Assembly (NCBI GenBank): GCA_045643185.1
Contig: JAZUKH010000125.1
Span: 1-7,597 of the forward strand
Direction of reading: 5' to 3'
Source: RGIG464 sp045643185
GTDB lineage: Bacteria; Myxococcota_A; Bradymonadia; UBA4248
DNA: 7,597 nucleotides
Both the position numbers and the translations under genes were made by a program. The first letter of the stretch is position 1. Each line of letters starts with the position of its first letter. The notes beneath the pieces were generated by a model. The model saw only the letters and a list, made by a program, of their open reading frames with translations, did no database searches and was not told the origin of the DNA. Shown in pieces: positions 1-6,328 of this stretch.

Positions 1-103
1 CCTCTGCCTGCGGCGCCTAGGCGAATATGCACCAAAACACGCGACGCAAACGCCAAATTATGGTAGACTATCGTGCGTTTTTTTTCGTGCTCGCCCAAGC
101 GAG

Positions 104-125
104 TTCGTTCATAATTCGTTCATAA
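104..125. repeat. Perfect 11-bp tandem repeat in the pgi leader
   Basis: The unit TTCGTTCATAA occurs twice back to back (104-114 and 115-125), ending just before the first in-frame ATG (127) and 14 bases before the GAAGGAG ribosome binding site. Directly upstream is a 5-bp hairpin, CTCGC-CCAA-GCGAG (90-103), preceded by a run of eight T (78-85). The repeats could be a tandem binding site for a regulator, part of the 5' untranslated region, or a simple duplication. No convincing -35/-10 promoter pair could be placed with confidence in bases 1-126, so the regulatory reading is inference. Confidence 0.5.
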
Positions 126-138
126 AATGATTACTGAC

Positions 139-145
139 GAAGGAG
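139..145 (+). promoter_or_regulatory. Ribosome binding site that sets the pgi start at 151
   Basis: GAAGGAG lies 5 bases before the ATG at 151, an almost ideal Shine-Dalgarno sequence and spacing. The earlier in-frame ATG at 127 would add eight residues (MITDEGVK), but it is preceded only by the AT-rich tandem repeat and has no Shine-Dalgarno sequence. Its extra codons would also be made of the ribosome binding site itself. The start at 151 is therefore preferred. Confidence 0.85.
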
Positions 146-150
146 TCAAA

Positions 151-1719
151 ATGGCTGAATCACTTTGGAAACGTTATCAAAACATGATCTGTGTGTGCGA
201 CGACATCGATCTTTCACTCGATATTAGCCGTATGCGCTTTGATGATGCGTATTTGGCGAAAATGCAATCGAAAATGAACGCCGCTTTTGACGCAATGGCC
301 GACATTGAAAATGGTTCGGTAGCCAATCCAGATGAGAATCGCCGCGTTGGTCATTACTGGCTCCGCACCCCGTCGCTCGCGCCTTCAGCCGACCTTCGTG
401 AAGCCATCGAATCGATGCAGCGCGATGTCAAAGCCTTCGCCCAGTCGGTGCACAACCACGAGATCGTTGCGCCCAATGGCCGCCCCTTTACCGATCTGCT
501 CGTCATTGGCATCGGTGGCTCAGCGCTCGGCCCCCAGTGGATCGCGTCAGCCCTCAGCGTCCCTGGTCAAGACAAGCTCCGTGTCCACTTCCTCGACAAT
601 ACCGATCCGGAAGGCATTCAGGACACGTTGGCACGCATTCCTTCGCCAGACACGACGATCGTCGTTGTCATTTCCAAATCTGGTTCCACGCCTGAAACAC
701 GCAATGGCATGCTGACCGCACAAAAATTCTTTGCCGATCACGACCTGCCGTTTGCACCGCGTGCCGTCGCCATTACTGGTGATAACTCCAAGCTCTTTAA
801 CACAGCCAAGTCGGAAGGCTGGCTCAAGACGTTCCCGATGTGGGACTGGGTCGGTGGCCGCACGAGCGAACTTTCAGCGGTTGGTTTGCTTCCGGCTGCG
901 CTTCAGGGCATCGACATCGACGCTATGCTCAGCGGCGCGTCCGCTTGCGACGTCCACACGCGTGACCGCGATGTGCGCAAAAACCCGGCGGCACTCATGG
1001 CCCTCATGTGGTATTACGCCACAAACGGCAAAGGCGAAAAAGACCTCGTCATTCTGCCCTACAAAGACAAACTCCTGCTCTTCGCGCGTTACCTGCAGCA
1101 GTTGATCATGGAATCCCTCGGCAAACGCCTCGACCTGGATGGCAAAGAAGTTTTCCAAGGCCTCACCGTGTATGGCAACAAGGGTTCGACCGATCAACAC
1201 GCCTATGTGCAGCAACTTCGTGACGGCATCGCAAATTACTTTGCGACCTTCATCGACGTGCTCGAATACGGCGCCGAAGCGATCGACGTCGATACCGACA
1301 CGACACCGGGCGATTACCTCCACGGGTTCCTTCAGGGCACGCGCAAAGCGACCTACGAGTCGGGACGCGATTCCATGACGATCACGGTTCGCCGCATCGA
1401 CGCACGCACCATCGGCGCACTCATCGCGCTCTTTGAACGCACGGTCGGGCTTTACGCTTCCCTGATCCATATCAATGCCTACCATCAACCCGGTGTGGAA
1501 GCTGGCAAAAAAGCCGCCGCAAGCATCCTCGACATTCAGCGTCGTGCCATCGACGTACTGCGCGCAGGAGAATCGCTCAACGTCGACCAACTCGCCCAAC
1601 GCATCGCCTGCGACGACATCGAAATGCTCTACCGTGTGCTGACTTATCTGCACGCCAATCACCGCATCAAGGCATCGTCTGACAACGCTTACGCGTTCGA
1701 CCGCAAATTCTTTGTTTGA
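151..1719 (+). CDS. pgi: Glucose-6-phosphate isomerase
   Basis: Cytosolic phosphoglucose isomerase, interconverting glucose 6-phosphate and fructose 6-phosphate in glycolysis and gluconeogenesis. It has 522 residues from the ATG at 151, within the usual 450-550 range. Visible hallmarks, numbered from that start: IGIGGSALG (119-127) and SKSGSTPETR (175-184) of the sugar-phosphate (SIS) fold; VGGRTSELSAVG (234-245) with the conserved Arg237; MESLGK with catalytic Glu321; the signature GSTDQHAYVQQLRDG with catalytic His350; and QPGVEAGK with catalytic Lys453. The wording YGNKGSTDQHAYVQQLRDG is the form I associate with cyanobacterial-type PGI. The last ~55 residues (SLNVDQLAQRI...YRVLTYLHANHRI) look like a small winged-helix segment, which I recall at the end of that subfamily too. 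All active-site residues are present, so the enzyme should be functional. A biotin-carrier-like gene begins 2 bases after its stop, suggesting one transcript. Confidence 0.97.
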   Translation: MAESLWKRYQNMICVCDDIDLSLDISRMRFDDAYLAKMQSKMNAAFDAMADIENGSVANPDENRRVGHYWLRTPSLAPSADLREAIESMQRDVKAFAQSVHNHEIVAPNGRPFTDLLVIGIGGSALGPQWIASALSVPGQDKLRVHFLDNTDPEGIQDTLARIPSPDTTIVVVISKSGSTPETRNGMLTAQKFFADHDLPFAPRAVAITGDNSKLFNTAKSEGWLKTFPMWDWVGGRTSELSAVGLLPAALQGIDIDAMLSGASACDVHTRDRDVRKNPAALMALMWYYATNGKGEKDLVILPYKDKLLLFARYLQQLIMESLGKRLDLDGKEVFQGLTVYGNKGSTDQHAYVQQLRDGIANYFATFIDVLEYGAEAIDVDTDTTPGDYLHGFLQGTRKATYESGRDSMTITVRRIDARTIGALIALFERTVGLYASLIHINAYHQPGVEAGKKAAASILDIQRRAIDVLRAGESLNVDQLAQRIACDDIEMLYRVLTYLHANHRIKASSDNAYAFDRKFFV

Positions 1720-1721
1720 TC

Positions 1722-2225
1722 ATGCACGACCAGACCCAGTTTCCTCGCATCGAAGCACTTTTATTTGAAAAAACCTGGTGCTCGCCGCGTGTCGGCACGT
1801 TCATCCCGGCTTTTCGCGCTGACGATCAGGTCTTTCTGGGTCGACTCGTTCAAAATGGACGAACTTTTGACGTGGTGCTGCCCACAGGCAGCACCACAGC
1901 GTCTTTGCTCGTCCAGGCGCCCAGCCCGGTTGAATATGGAACGCCTTTGGCTGACGCGCTCGACGACATGCACAAGCCAAAACACGTTAACGCAACAAAC
2001 CAGGTCATTGCGCCATGCGACGGTTTTCTTAAGACCGCGCCAGACGGGCAGCCGTTGTTTGTACACGGCGACTTGGTCAGACCCGGCGACGTCGTCGCCG
2101 TCATTGAACTCATGAAACTTGGCGTCGACGTGGTTTATCAAGGCAATGACGTCGTAACGTTCAACCGGTACACCGAAAAAAACACGGTCAAACGTGGCGA
2201 CTGGATCTGCGAATTCATGCCGTAA
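1722..2225 (+). CDS. Biotin carboxyl carrier-like protein (biotinyl/lipoyl domain)
   Basis: A 167-residue cytosolic protein. The C-terminal ~75 residues form a biotinyl-lipoyl (hammerhead) domain: NQVIAPCDGFL opens it, VRPGDVVAVIELMKLGVDV carries the biotinylation hairpin with probable biotin-accepting Lys132, and VKRGDWICEF closes it. Such domains carry CO2 between biotin carboxylase and carboxyltransferase, as in acetyl-CoA carboxylase (AccB). The residue two before Lys is Leu, not the common Ala, but the Met immediately before Lys is kept. The N-terminal half (SPRVGTF...LPTG...VEYGTPLADAL) resembles a second, lysine-less hammerhead half, a layout I associate with myxobacterial carriers. 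The start is uncertain. ATG 1722 lies 2 bases after the pgi stop without a Shine-Dalgarno sequence; a TTG at 1716 overlaps the pgi stop and would add two residues. Both imply translational coupling to pgi. No biotin carboxylase gene is adjacent, so the partner is unknown and a role in acetyl-CoA carboxylase is not proven; a lipoyl-type carrier is a less likely alternative. Confidence 0.75.
   Translation: MHDQTQFPRIEALLFEKTWCSPRVGTFIPAFRADDQVFLGRLVQNGRTFDVVLPTGSTTASLLVQAPSPVEYGTPLADALDDMHKPKHVNATNQVIAPCDGFLKTAPDGQPLFVHGDLVRPGDVVAVIELMKLGVDVVYQGNDVVTFNRYTEKNTVKRGDWICEFMP
1872..1897. repeat. Perfect 11-bp inverted repeat with 4-base loop inside the biotin-carrier gene
   Basis: GTGGTGCTGCC (1872-1882) and GGCAGCACCAC (1887-1897) are exact reverse complements separated by CACA. 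The hairpin encodes VVLPTGSTT of the biotin-carrier-like protein, so it sits inside a real gene. It is GC-rich and should be very stable in mRNA. No T-run follows, so it is not a standard intrinsic terminator. Whether it pauses ribosomes, protects mRNA or is incidental cannot be told from sequence. Confidence 0.7.
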
Positions 2226-2263
2226 CGAGGCGATCAACAACGTGTTGGGCCCCGCCAGGCGAA

Positions 2264-2373
2264 GGGGGAGCGGCGTATTGGCGGATGCCGATTCGAAGTA
2301 GAGAGGGAAAATTTTGCGTCTCTACTTCAAATCGCCGCCAATAGCCGCGTAGGGGAAGGCTTTCCCCTCCCCC
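2264..2373. repeat. Large imperfect inverted repeat between convergent genes, foldable as a three-way junction
   Basis: It lies in the 167-base gap between the biotin-carrier gene (+) and the large lipoprotein gene (-). The main stem pairs 2270-2304 with 2319-2348 in blocks of 5, 9, 5 and 10 base pairs. The innermost block is GAAGTAGAGA with TCTCTACTTC. The blocks are interrupted by one bulged G (2275), a 4-base bulge (2285-2288) and one mismatch (2294/2329), and the loop has 14 bases. Beside it, AGGGGAA-GGCT-TTCCCCT (2351-2368) forms a 7-bp hairpin. GGGGG (2264-2268) can pair with CCCCC (2369-2373) to close both. There is no T-run after the stems on either strand, so a classical terminator is not supported. 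Position suggests transcript-end processing or bidirectional termination; a REP- or MITE-like dispersed element is the main alternative. Confidence 0.7.
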
Positions 2374-2392
2374 AAATCCATAACGATCTGTG

Positions 2393-4963
2393 TTAAATCG
2401 TATCGTAGATGGTATCGTCATCCACATCATAGATCACGAGCGTATTGGCAGAAGCTTCGCTGACCGCGATATAGTGCACGTCATCCGACTTGAACACAAC
2501 GGCGCTTGAAGGCGCAGACCCAAGGGACACGCCCTTTTGCGTGAATTCACTCTTTGTCGTGAACTCGTAGGCATCTCCTTTGACGAGATTGAACGCATCC
2601 TCAGGCATATAGAGCTCAAAGAAAGCCGTCGAAGCATCCGGAATGAGCTTGGCCGGAAGATCTTTTGGCCCCAGTTTCGCGTTCGCCGCAGCGATGGCCT
2701 TGTTCTTCTCGTGAACGGCAGGATCCAAATTAAAGCGCATCTGACCGTAGTCGTTGATGGGATTGTCGACGCATTTGTCACCCACAGCCAGGCGACGATT
2801 CACATAGGTGGAATTGCTCGTGATGATCCACGAACCGGAAGCCTGGATCTCATACGGGAATGCCGTCGGGAAACAACGTTTGAGCGGCGCCGCTTTCGAT
2901 TTGCCCTCTTCACCGGTCGGTTCAACGACGAGGTACTCGGAGTGAACCTCTTTGATCGTCCATTCCAGATCGTATCGCGCGCCTTTTTCGCCCAGGACCG
3001 GTGCGCACGCCTCAAGATCGGAACGCGTATCGGAACGGGAAGTCAACACAAGGTGATCGCCTTCGCGAACGCCGAGCGCGCACAGATCGCCGCTCATCAT
3101 ACGGAAAACGCCATCTTTGCTGAAGTAACCATCATTACGACGCGTTTTTTCGAGCGGACCTTCATAGGTGACGCGCCATGTCTCGCTGCCCATGATCTGG
3201 TCATAAACGGCCATGTCGATATAAAGTTCTTTGTTCGTCGTATCAAGCTTGACCGAATCACGCTGACGCAATTCGATCCTGGGCACGTCATTTTCGCCGC
3301 AAAGTCGGCTTACGCAACGTATGACGCCCAAATATGATTCATCGGCGTCATCATCTTCCGGCCACATCGTATCGATCACAATACGCTGCGACTCATCTTC
3401 GACATCTCTAAAGAAATAGCGATAGTCTTTTTGAATCGTCAACTCACCCAACAAGCCAGACGACGTGGTGTAATAAGCAACAGCATCTTCAACAACGACT
3501 TTGTGATTATTCTTGTTGTAGGCGTTATAACTGATGATATCCCCGACGACGTCCATCGGCACGCGATTGACGGGAATACCGACCGAACGTGTGCGTGGGA
3601 AGTGCCCACTAAGATCGACGGTAGAACGCTTCGCCAGATCGACAACGAGTATCTCTGAATCAACAGGATTGACGACGTACAACCAGCGTCCAAGCGGATC
3701 GATGCCGATCTCACCGCGTCCTGCGGCGTAATAATCCGTTTCGGTGAAGCCAAACGCCCCGTAACAACCAGAATCAGCGGTATCGACGAGCGTATCGCCG
3801 TCATTGTCGATGCCGTCATTGCACATGCCGGTCGTACGGACCTGGTCGGCGTTGCTCATCGGCTCGTCTGTCGGCCACAAGCACATCTCATTGTCACGAC
3901 CTTCTTTGCACGAGCCGTAAGTGATGGGCTGATAACCGTCTTCCTCGCTGGCATCGTCCCACGAGACGCAGCCATAGTCGAGGAGGTCGACCATGCCATC
4001 GCCATCGTTATCGATCTGATCACTGCACTCGGTCTTGCCAACAAAGCCAGCGCCGAACAAGCTGTTTTCGACGCCGTCAGAATAGCCTTCCACGCTCCAC
4101 GGATAAAAACACGACGGATCAGCAGAATCGACCAGTCCATCGCCGTTATTATCAATGCCATCGCTGCAACTATACCCCGTGCCAATCTTATCGACCTCGC
4201 ACGGATATTTGCCGCTGCAGACATTATCGGCATCCCCGTCGGCGTTATAAGCGATCACCGAGATATAGCGACGATCGGCAAAAGACACGTAACCGAGGTT
4301 GCCATTCGGATCAGCCACGTACGAAAAGACCTGACCATCCAACGTGATCACGTCTTCCCACACGAATTTCAGCTGATCTTTCGTCAGTTTGCACGTGGTC
4401 TTAAAGACGTTTTCGCCAGCGCCGCAGTCATACGTCAGGGTGAGCTTACGCACAGTCCCGTCTAAAAAATAAACGTAATAAGCGCCATCCTTCGCCTGGT
4501 AGGTCACGCGACGAGCCGGCTTGTCGAGGGTCATGTAAGCGACCTCGCGCAACTCATAGGCCGAGACCACAGAAAGGTCGTTGTTGATGGAACTCGTCGT
4601 AACGATCAACACACCTTTGTCATCGGAAGCCATCGCCTGAGGGCGTTCTCCGACCGGAATCGACGTGACACCCGGAACCGAGCGCGTAATATCGACGACG
4701 TCAAAGTCCTCGTCACCATCAAACGGCACGTAGGCAAGCGTGCCATCTCCGGCATTGGCTGCAAACAGAGCCTGTCTGAGTTCCACATTCTGTGCTTCAC
4801 AGTCACTCACAGCGACCAGCTCGCCATTCAGAACGCACTGTTTGACAAGATGAAGCGACGAAGGCATGTCAAACGCTGGCAACGTCGACTCATTTTCATC
4901 GTCACAACCGCTGAATGCCACCGCACAGGCGGCGGCCATAAGGATAAATAAGTATTTTTTCAT
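2393..4963 (-). CDS. Large lipoprotein with beta-propeller-like segments and calcium-binding-type repeats, function unknown
   Basis: I do not recognise a named family. The 856-residue product starts with a lipoprotein signal peptide (MKKYLFILMAAACAVAFSGC; lipidated Cys20), so it is exported and membrane-anchored. Residues ~70-135 (LAYVPFDGDEDFDVVDI...RPQAMASDDKGVLIV) and ~415-480 (GEIGIDPLGRWLYVVNPVDSEILVVDL) look like YVTN-type beta-propeller blades, and the last ~40 residues look like another (YIAVSEASANTLVIYDV). Three Cys-bounded acidic repeats lie between the first two. Many further Cys pairs suggest disulfides, fitting a periplasmic or surface location. The region ~520-800 has no recognisable motif. 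Asp follows the lipidated Cys; in enterobacteria this keeps a lipoprotein in the inner membrane, but the rule may not hold here. The gene lies 39 bases after the 409-residue lipoprotein gene on the same strand and is probably co-transcribed with it. No clear Shine-Dalgarno sequence precedes its ATG, and the upstream stretch is AT-rich. Confidence 0.88.
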   Translation of the reverse strand: MKKYLFILMAAACAVAFSGCDDENESTLPAFDMPSSLHLVKQCVLNGELVAVSDCEAQNVELRQALFAANAGDGTLAYVPFDGDEDFDVVDITRSVPGVTSIPVGERPQAMASDDKGVLIVTTSSINNDLSVVSAYELREVAYMTLDKPARRVTYQAKDGAYYVYFLDGTVRKLTLTYDCGAGENVFKTTCKLTKDQLKFVWEDVITLDGQVFSYVADPNGNLGYVSFADRRYISVIAYNADGDADNVCSGKYPCEVDKIGTGYSCSDGIDNNGDGLVDSADPSCFYPWSVEGYSDGVENSLFGAGFVGKTECSDQIDNDGDGMVDLLDYGCVSWDDASEEDGYQPITYGSCKEGRDNEMCLWPTDEPMSNADQVRTTGMCNDGIDNDGDTLVDTADSGCYGAFGFTETDYYAAGRGEIGIDPLGRWLYVVNPVDSEILVVDLAKRSTVDLSGHFPRTRSVGIPVNRVPMDVVGDIISYNAYNKNNHKVVVEDAVAYYTTSSGLLGELTIQKDYRYFFRDVEDESQRIVIDTMWPEDDDADESYLGVIRCVSRLCGENDVPRIELRQRDSVKLDTTNKELYIDMAVYDQIMGSETWRVTYEGPLEKTRRNDGYFSKDGVFRMMSGDLCALGVREGDHLVLTSRSDTRSDLEACAPVLGEKGARYDLEWTIKEVHSEYLVVEPTGEEGKSKAAPLKRCFPTAFPYEIQASGSWIITSNSTYVNRRLAVGDKCVDNPINDYGQMRFNLDPAVHEKNKAIAAANAKLGPKDLPAKLIPDASTAFFELYMPEDAFNLVKGDAYEFTTKSEFTQKGVSLGSAPSSAVVFKSDDVHYIAVSEASANTLVIYDVDDDTIYDTI
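3764..4168 (-). repeat. Three Cys-bounded DNDGDG calcium-binding-type repeats within the large lipoprotein
   Basis: Three 20-residue units follow the pattern CxDxIDNxGDxxVDxxDxxC. They are residues 266-285 (4109-4168), 313-332 (3968-4027) and 381-400 (3764-3823). The spaced Asp/Asn residues resemble EF-hand-like or thrombospondin type-3-like calcium loops, and each unit begins and ends with Cys, suggesting a disulfide-closed loop. Similar 'C.DGIDNDGDGL.D' motifs are frequent in secreted proteins of myxobacteria. Spacers of 27 and 48 residues separate them and contain the degenerate piece YSDGVEN and a CKEGRDNEMC loop. Calcium binding itself is inferred. Confidence 0.8.
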
Positions 4964-5002
4964 GAGTCTGAATTGAAATAAATTATTTTGGCTTGGATCG
5001 TC

Positions 5003-6232
5003 CTACGTCGCGTCGTCTTCCGTATTAAGGAATTTCTTTTTGACGACCGGATGACGTGGATCGCTCGTGTCGAAAAGCCAAATGTCATTCCCATTGAAGT
5101 GAAGCACATAGACTTCGTTTTTATCGTTATCCGCCTGAATGTCGTACGGACCTTCGCCGACTTCTAACTTAAGAATGATCTCAAGACTGATCGGATCGAC
5201 GAGATAGATCGAGTTATCCGTCACGCTTGAGAGATAGAGAACACCGTTTTCTTGATCACCGACCCAGGCAATTTTTGACATATTCTGGGAAAGCAACCCG
5301 ATGCCAACAGCCTGGGTGTTTTCAATTTTGACATCACCGCCAACGGTGTTGCCAATGTTGAATTTGTAGATCGAATTCGGATACTGATTGATCAAATATA
5401 GATGTTGATGTGCCGGATCAGTCGTCATACCACGCCCATCGTAAGCGCCCATGGCTTCAGGCACAGTAAAGCGTTCTTTGACGTGCAATCCGAGCACCTT
5501 AGCGCCGGCACTGAGCACGGGCTCGATGAGGGCGAGGTCGGTCGCGGCGCGTCCCGTCACAAAGAACTGTTCACCACGAGCCCAAAGCACTTCGCTGGCA
5601 CTATAAACGAGCGAAGCTGTCTCGTAACTGAACTTATAATCCTTGCCTGCCGAAGCTGGGGGAATGACCGTCATGGCCGTCACATAACTGTTGCGCAACT
5701 GGGCGATCATGAGCAGGTCGAAATAAAGACGACCATTGGGATTGCCGTTCGAGTCGTATTGTTCGCGGTAGCTACGCGTCACGGTCACAAAAGTCGGATC
5801 ATCCTCAATGATGATGCGGCAATCCAACAAGTCGCTCGCCTCACGATTTTTGGGGCAATAAATATCACTGCCGTCTTCCGACACTTCGAACCAGACGAGC
5901 GCATCGTCATCGCGCGTCACGAGGTAGCCGCGCGTCGGTTTTCCCGGCTCGTTGCCGCTCAAAACGACGTTTGTACCAAAACTGCCAATGCGTTTGGACG
6001 TCGGCATGACCGCATTGTTTTCGAGATCGACGACGTAGAGCACGCCGCCATCCGTTGCGCGATAGTCAAGATCAAAGTTCGAGCCTACGACGTAAGCGTA
6101 TTTGCCATTTGGGTGCACGACCATGCCCGTCGGGAAACTGACCGTTTCAATATCCCCTTTCGTTCCGACGAGATCCGTCGCACAGCCGCTCAATATCATC
6201 ATTGCGCTCAAAGCGCACAAAACTTTTTTCAA
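5003..6232 (-). CDS. Beta-propeller-like (YVTN type) lipoprotein, function unknown
   Basis: The 409-residue product has a lipoprotein signal peptide (MKKVLCALSAMMILSGC; lipidated Cys17 followed by Ala), so it is exported and anchored, probably in the outer membrane. The start codon is TTG at 6230-6232, supported by GGAG seven bases upstream and by the perfect signal peptide that begins there. Blade-like segments recur: TGMVVHPNGKYAYVVGSN (~35-52) followed by GGVLYVVDLENN (~62-73), DPAHQHLYLINQYPNSIYKFNI (~272-293), GVLYLSSVTDNSIYLVDP (~330-347) and GPYDIQADNDKNEVYVLHFNGNDIWLFD (~361-388). This pattern is typical of YVTN/NHL-type propellers, which usually act in binding rather than catalysis. 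Cys126 and Cys138 could form a disulfide. The next gene on the same strand is another lipoprotein of similar design 39 bases away, and the two probably form an operon. The substrate or partner is unknown. Confidence 0.88.
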   Translation of the reverse strand: MKKVLCALSAMMILSGCATDLVGTKGDIETVSFPTGMVVHPNGKYAYVVGSNFDLDYRATDGGVLYVVDLENNAVMPTSKRIGSFGTNVVLSGNEPGKPTRGYLVTRDDDALVWFEVSEDGSDIYCPKNREASDLLDCRIIIEDDPTFVTVTRSYREQYDSNGNPNGRLYFDLLMIAQLRNSYVTAMTVIPPASAGKDYKFSYETASLVYSASEVLWARGEQFFVTGRAATDLALIEPVLSAGAKVLGLHVKERFTVPEAMGAYDGRGMTTDPAHQHLYLINQYPNSIYKFNIGNTVGGDVKIENTQAVGIGLLSQNMSKIAWVGDQENGVLYLSSVTDNSIYLVDPISLEIILKLEVGEGPYDIQADNDKNEVYVLHFNGNDIWLFDTSDPRHPVVKKKFLNTEDDAT

Positions 6233-6239
6233 TCCAGTT

Positions 6240-6243
6240 CTCC
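6240..6243 (-). promoter_or_regulatory. Ribosome binding site supporting the TTG start of the 409-residue lipoprotein
   Basis: On the minus strand GGAG is followed by seven bases and then TTG AAA AAA GTT, encoding the start of a canonical lipoprotein signal peptide. No ATG or GTG gives a comparable N-terminus, so a TTG start is well supported. Confidence 0.75.
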
Positions 6244-6250
6244 AGATTTG

Positions 6251-6270
6251 GGCTGTTTTGGTACACAGCC
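6251..6270. other. Short inverted repeat in the lipoprotein leader
   Basis: GGCTGT (6251-6256) and ACAGCC (6265-6270) are reverse complements with an 8-base loop, lying just upstream of the ribosome binding site in the 96-base gap between the flavoprotein gene and the lipoprotein gene. It could be a leader hairpin or an operator. A 6-bp repeat can arise by chance. No convincing sigma-70-type promoter was found in this gap, though one is expected if the lipoproteins are transcribed apart from the flavoprotein gene. Confidence 0.3.
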
Positions 6271-6328
6271 ACCTAAAAATACGCGCGTCTTTACACTATT
6301 TTAGCGCATTTTTGTGGATTTTCGTTTG

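Noticed and set aside
14..23. Perfect 10-bp palindrome CGCCTAGGCG as a possible operator
   Set aside because: Several 10-bp palindromes are expected by chance in a window of this length, and no second copy or promoter was seen beside it.
38..85. Intrinsic terminator ending in the T8 run at 78-85
   Set aside because: No good stem could be built directly before the T-run; only a weak, interrupted pairing of ACGCGA with TCGTGCGT is possible.
2..130. Open reading frame entering from the left edge and ending at TGA 128-130
   Set aside because: Only 42 sense codons are open, which is expected by chance fairly often. The residues show no recognisable protein and the frame covers the T8 run and tandem repeats.
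127..150. Upstream in-frame ATG for pgi at 127
   Set aside because: It has no Shine-Dalgarno sequence, and its codons overlap the strong GAAGGAG site that serves the ATG at 151.
874..1662. 262-codon open frame antisense to pgi
   Set aside because: It lies wholly opposite a clearly conserved enzyme gene and has no ribosome binding site or recognisable domain; it is a by-product of codon bias.
2215..2430. 71-codon minus-strand frame across the convergent gap
   Set aside because: It overlaps both flanking genes and consists largely of the inverted repeat, so it is better explained as a non-coding structure.
2537..3337. 266-codon open frame antisense to the large lipoprotein gene
   Set aside because: The opposite strand encodes a complete lipoprotein with signal peptide; this frame's protein is Arg/Ile-rich with no domain.
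5402..6304. 300-codon open frame antisense to the smaller lipoprotein
   Set aside because: The minus-strand frame has the lipobox, ribosome binding site and propeller pattern; this one has none of these.
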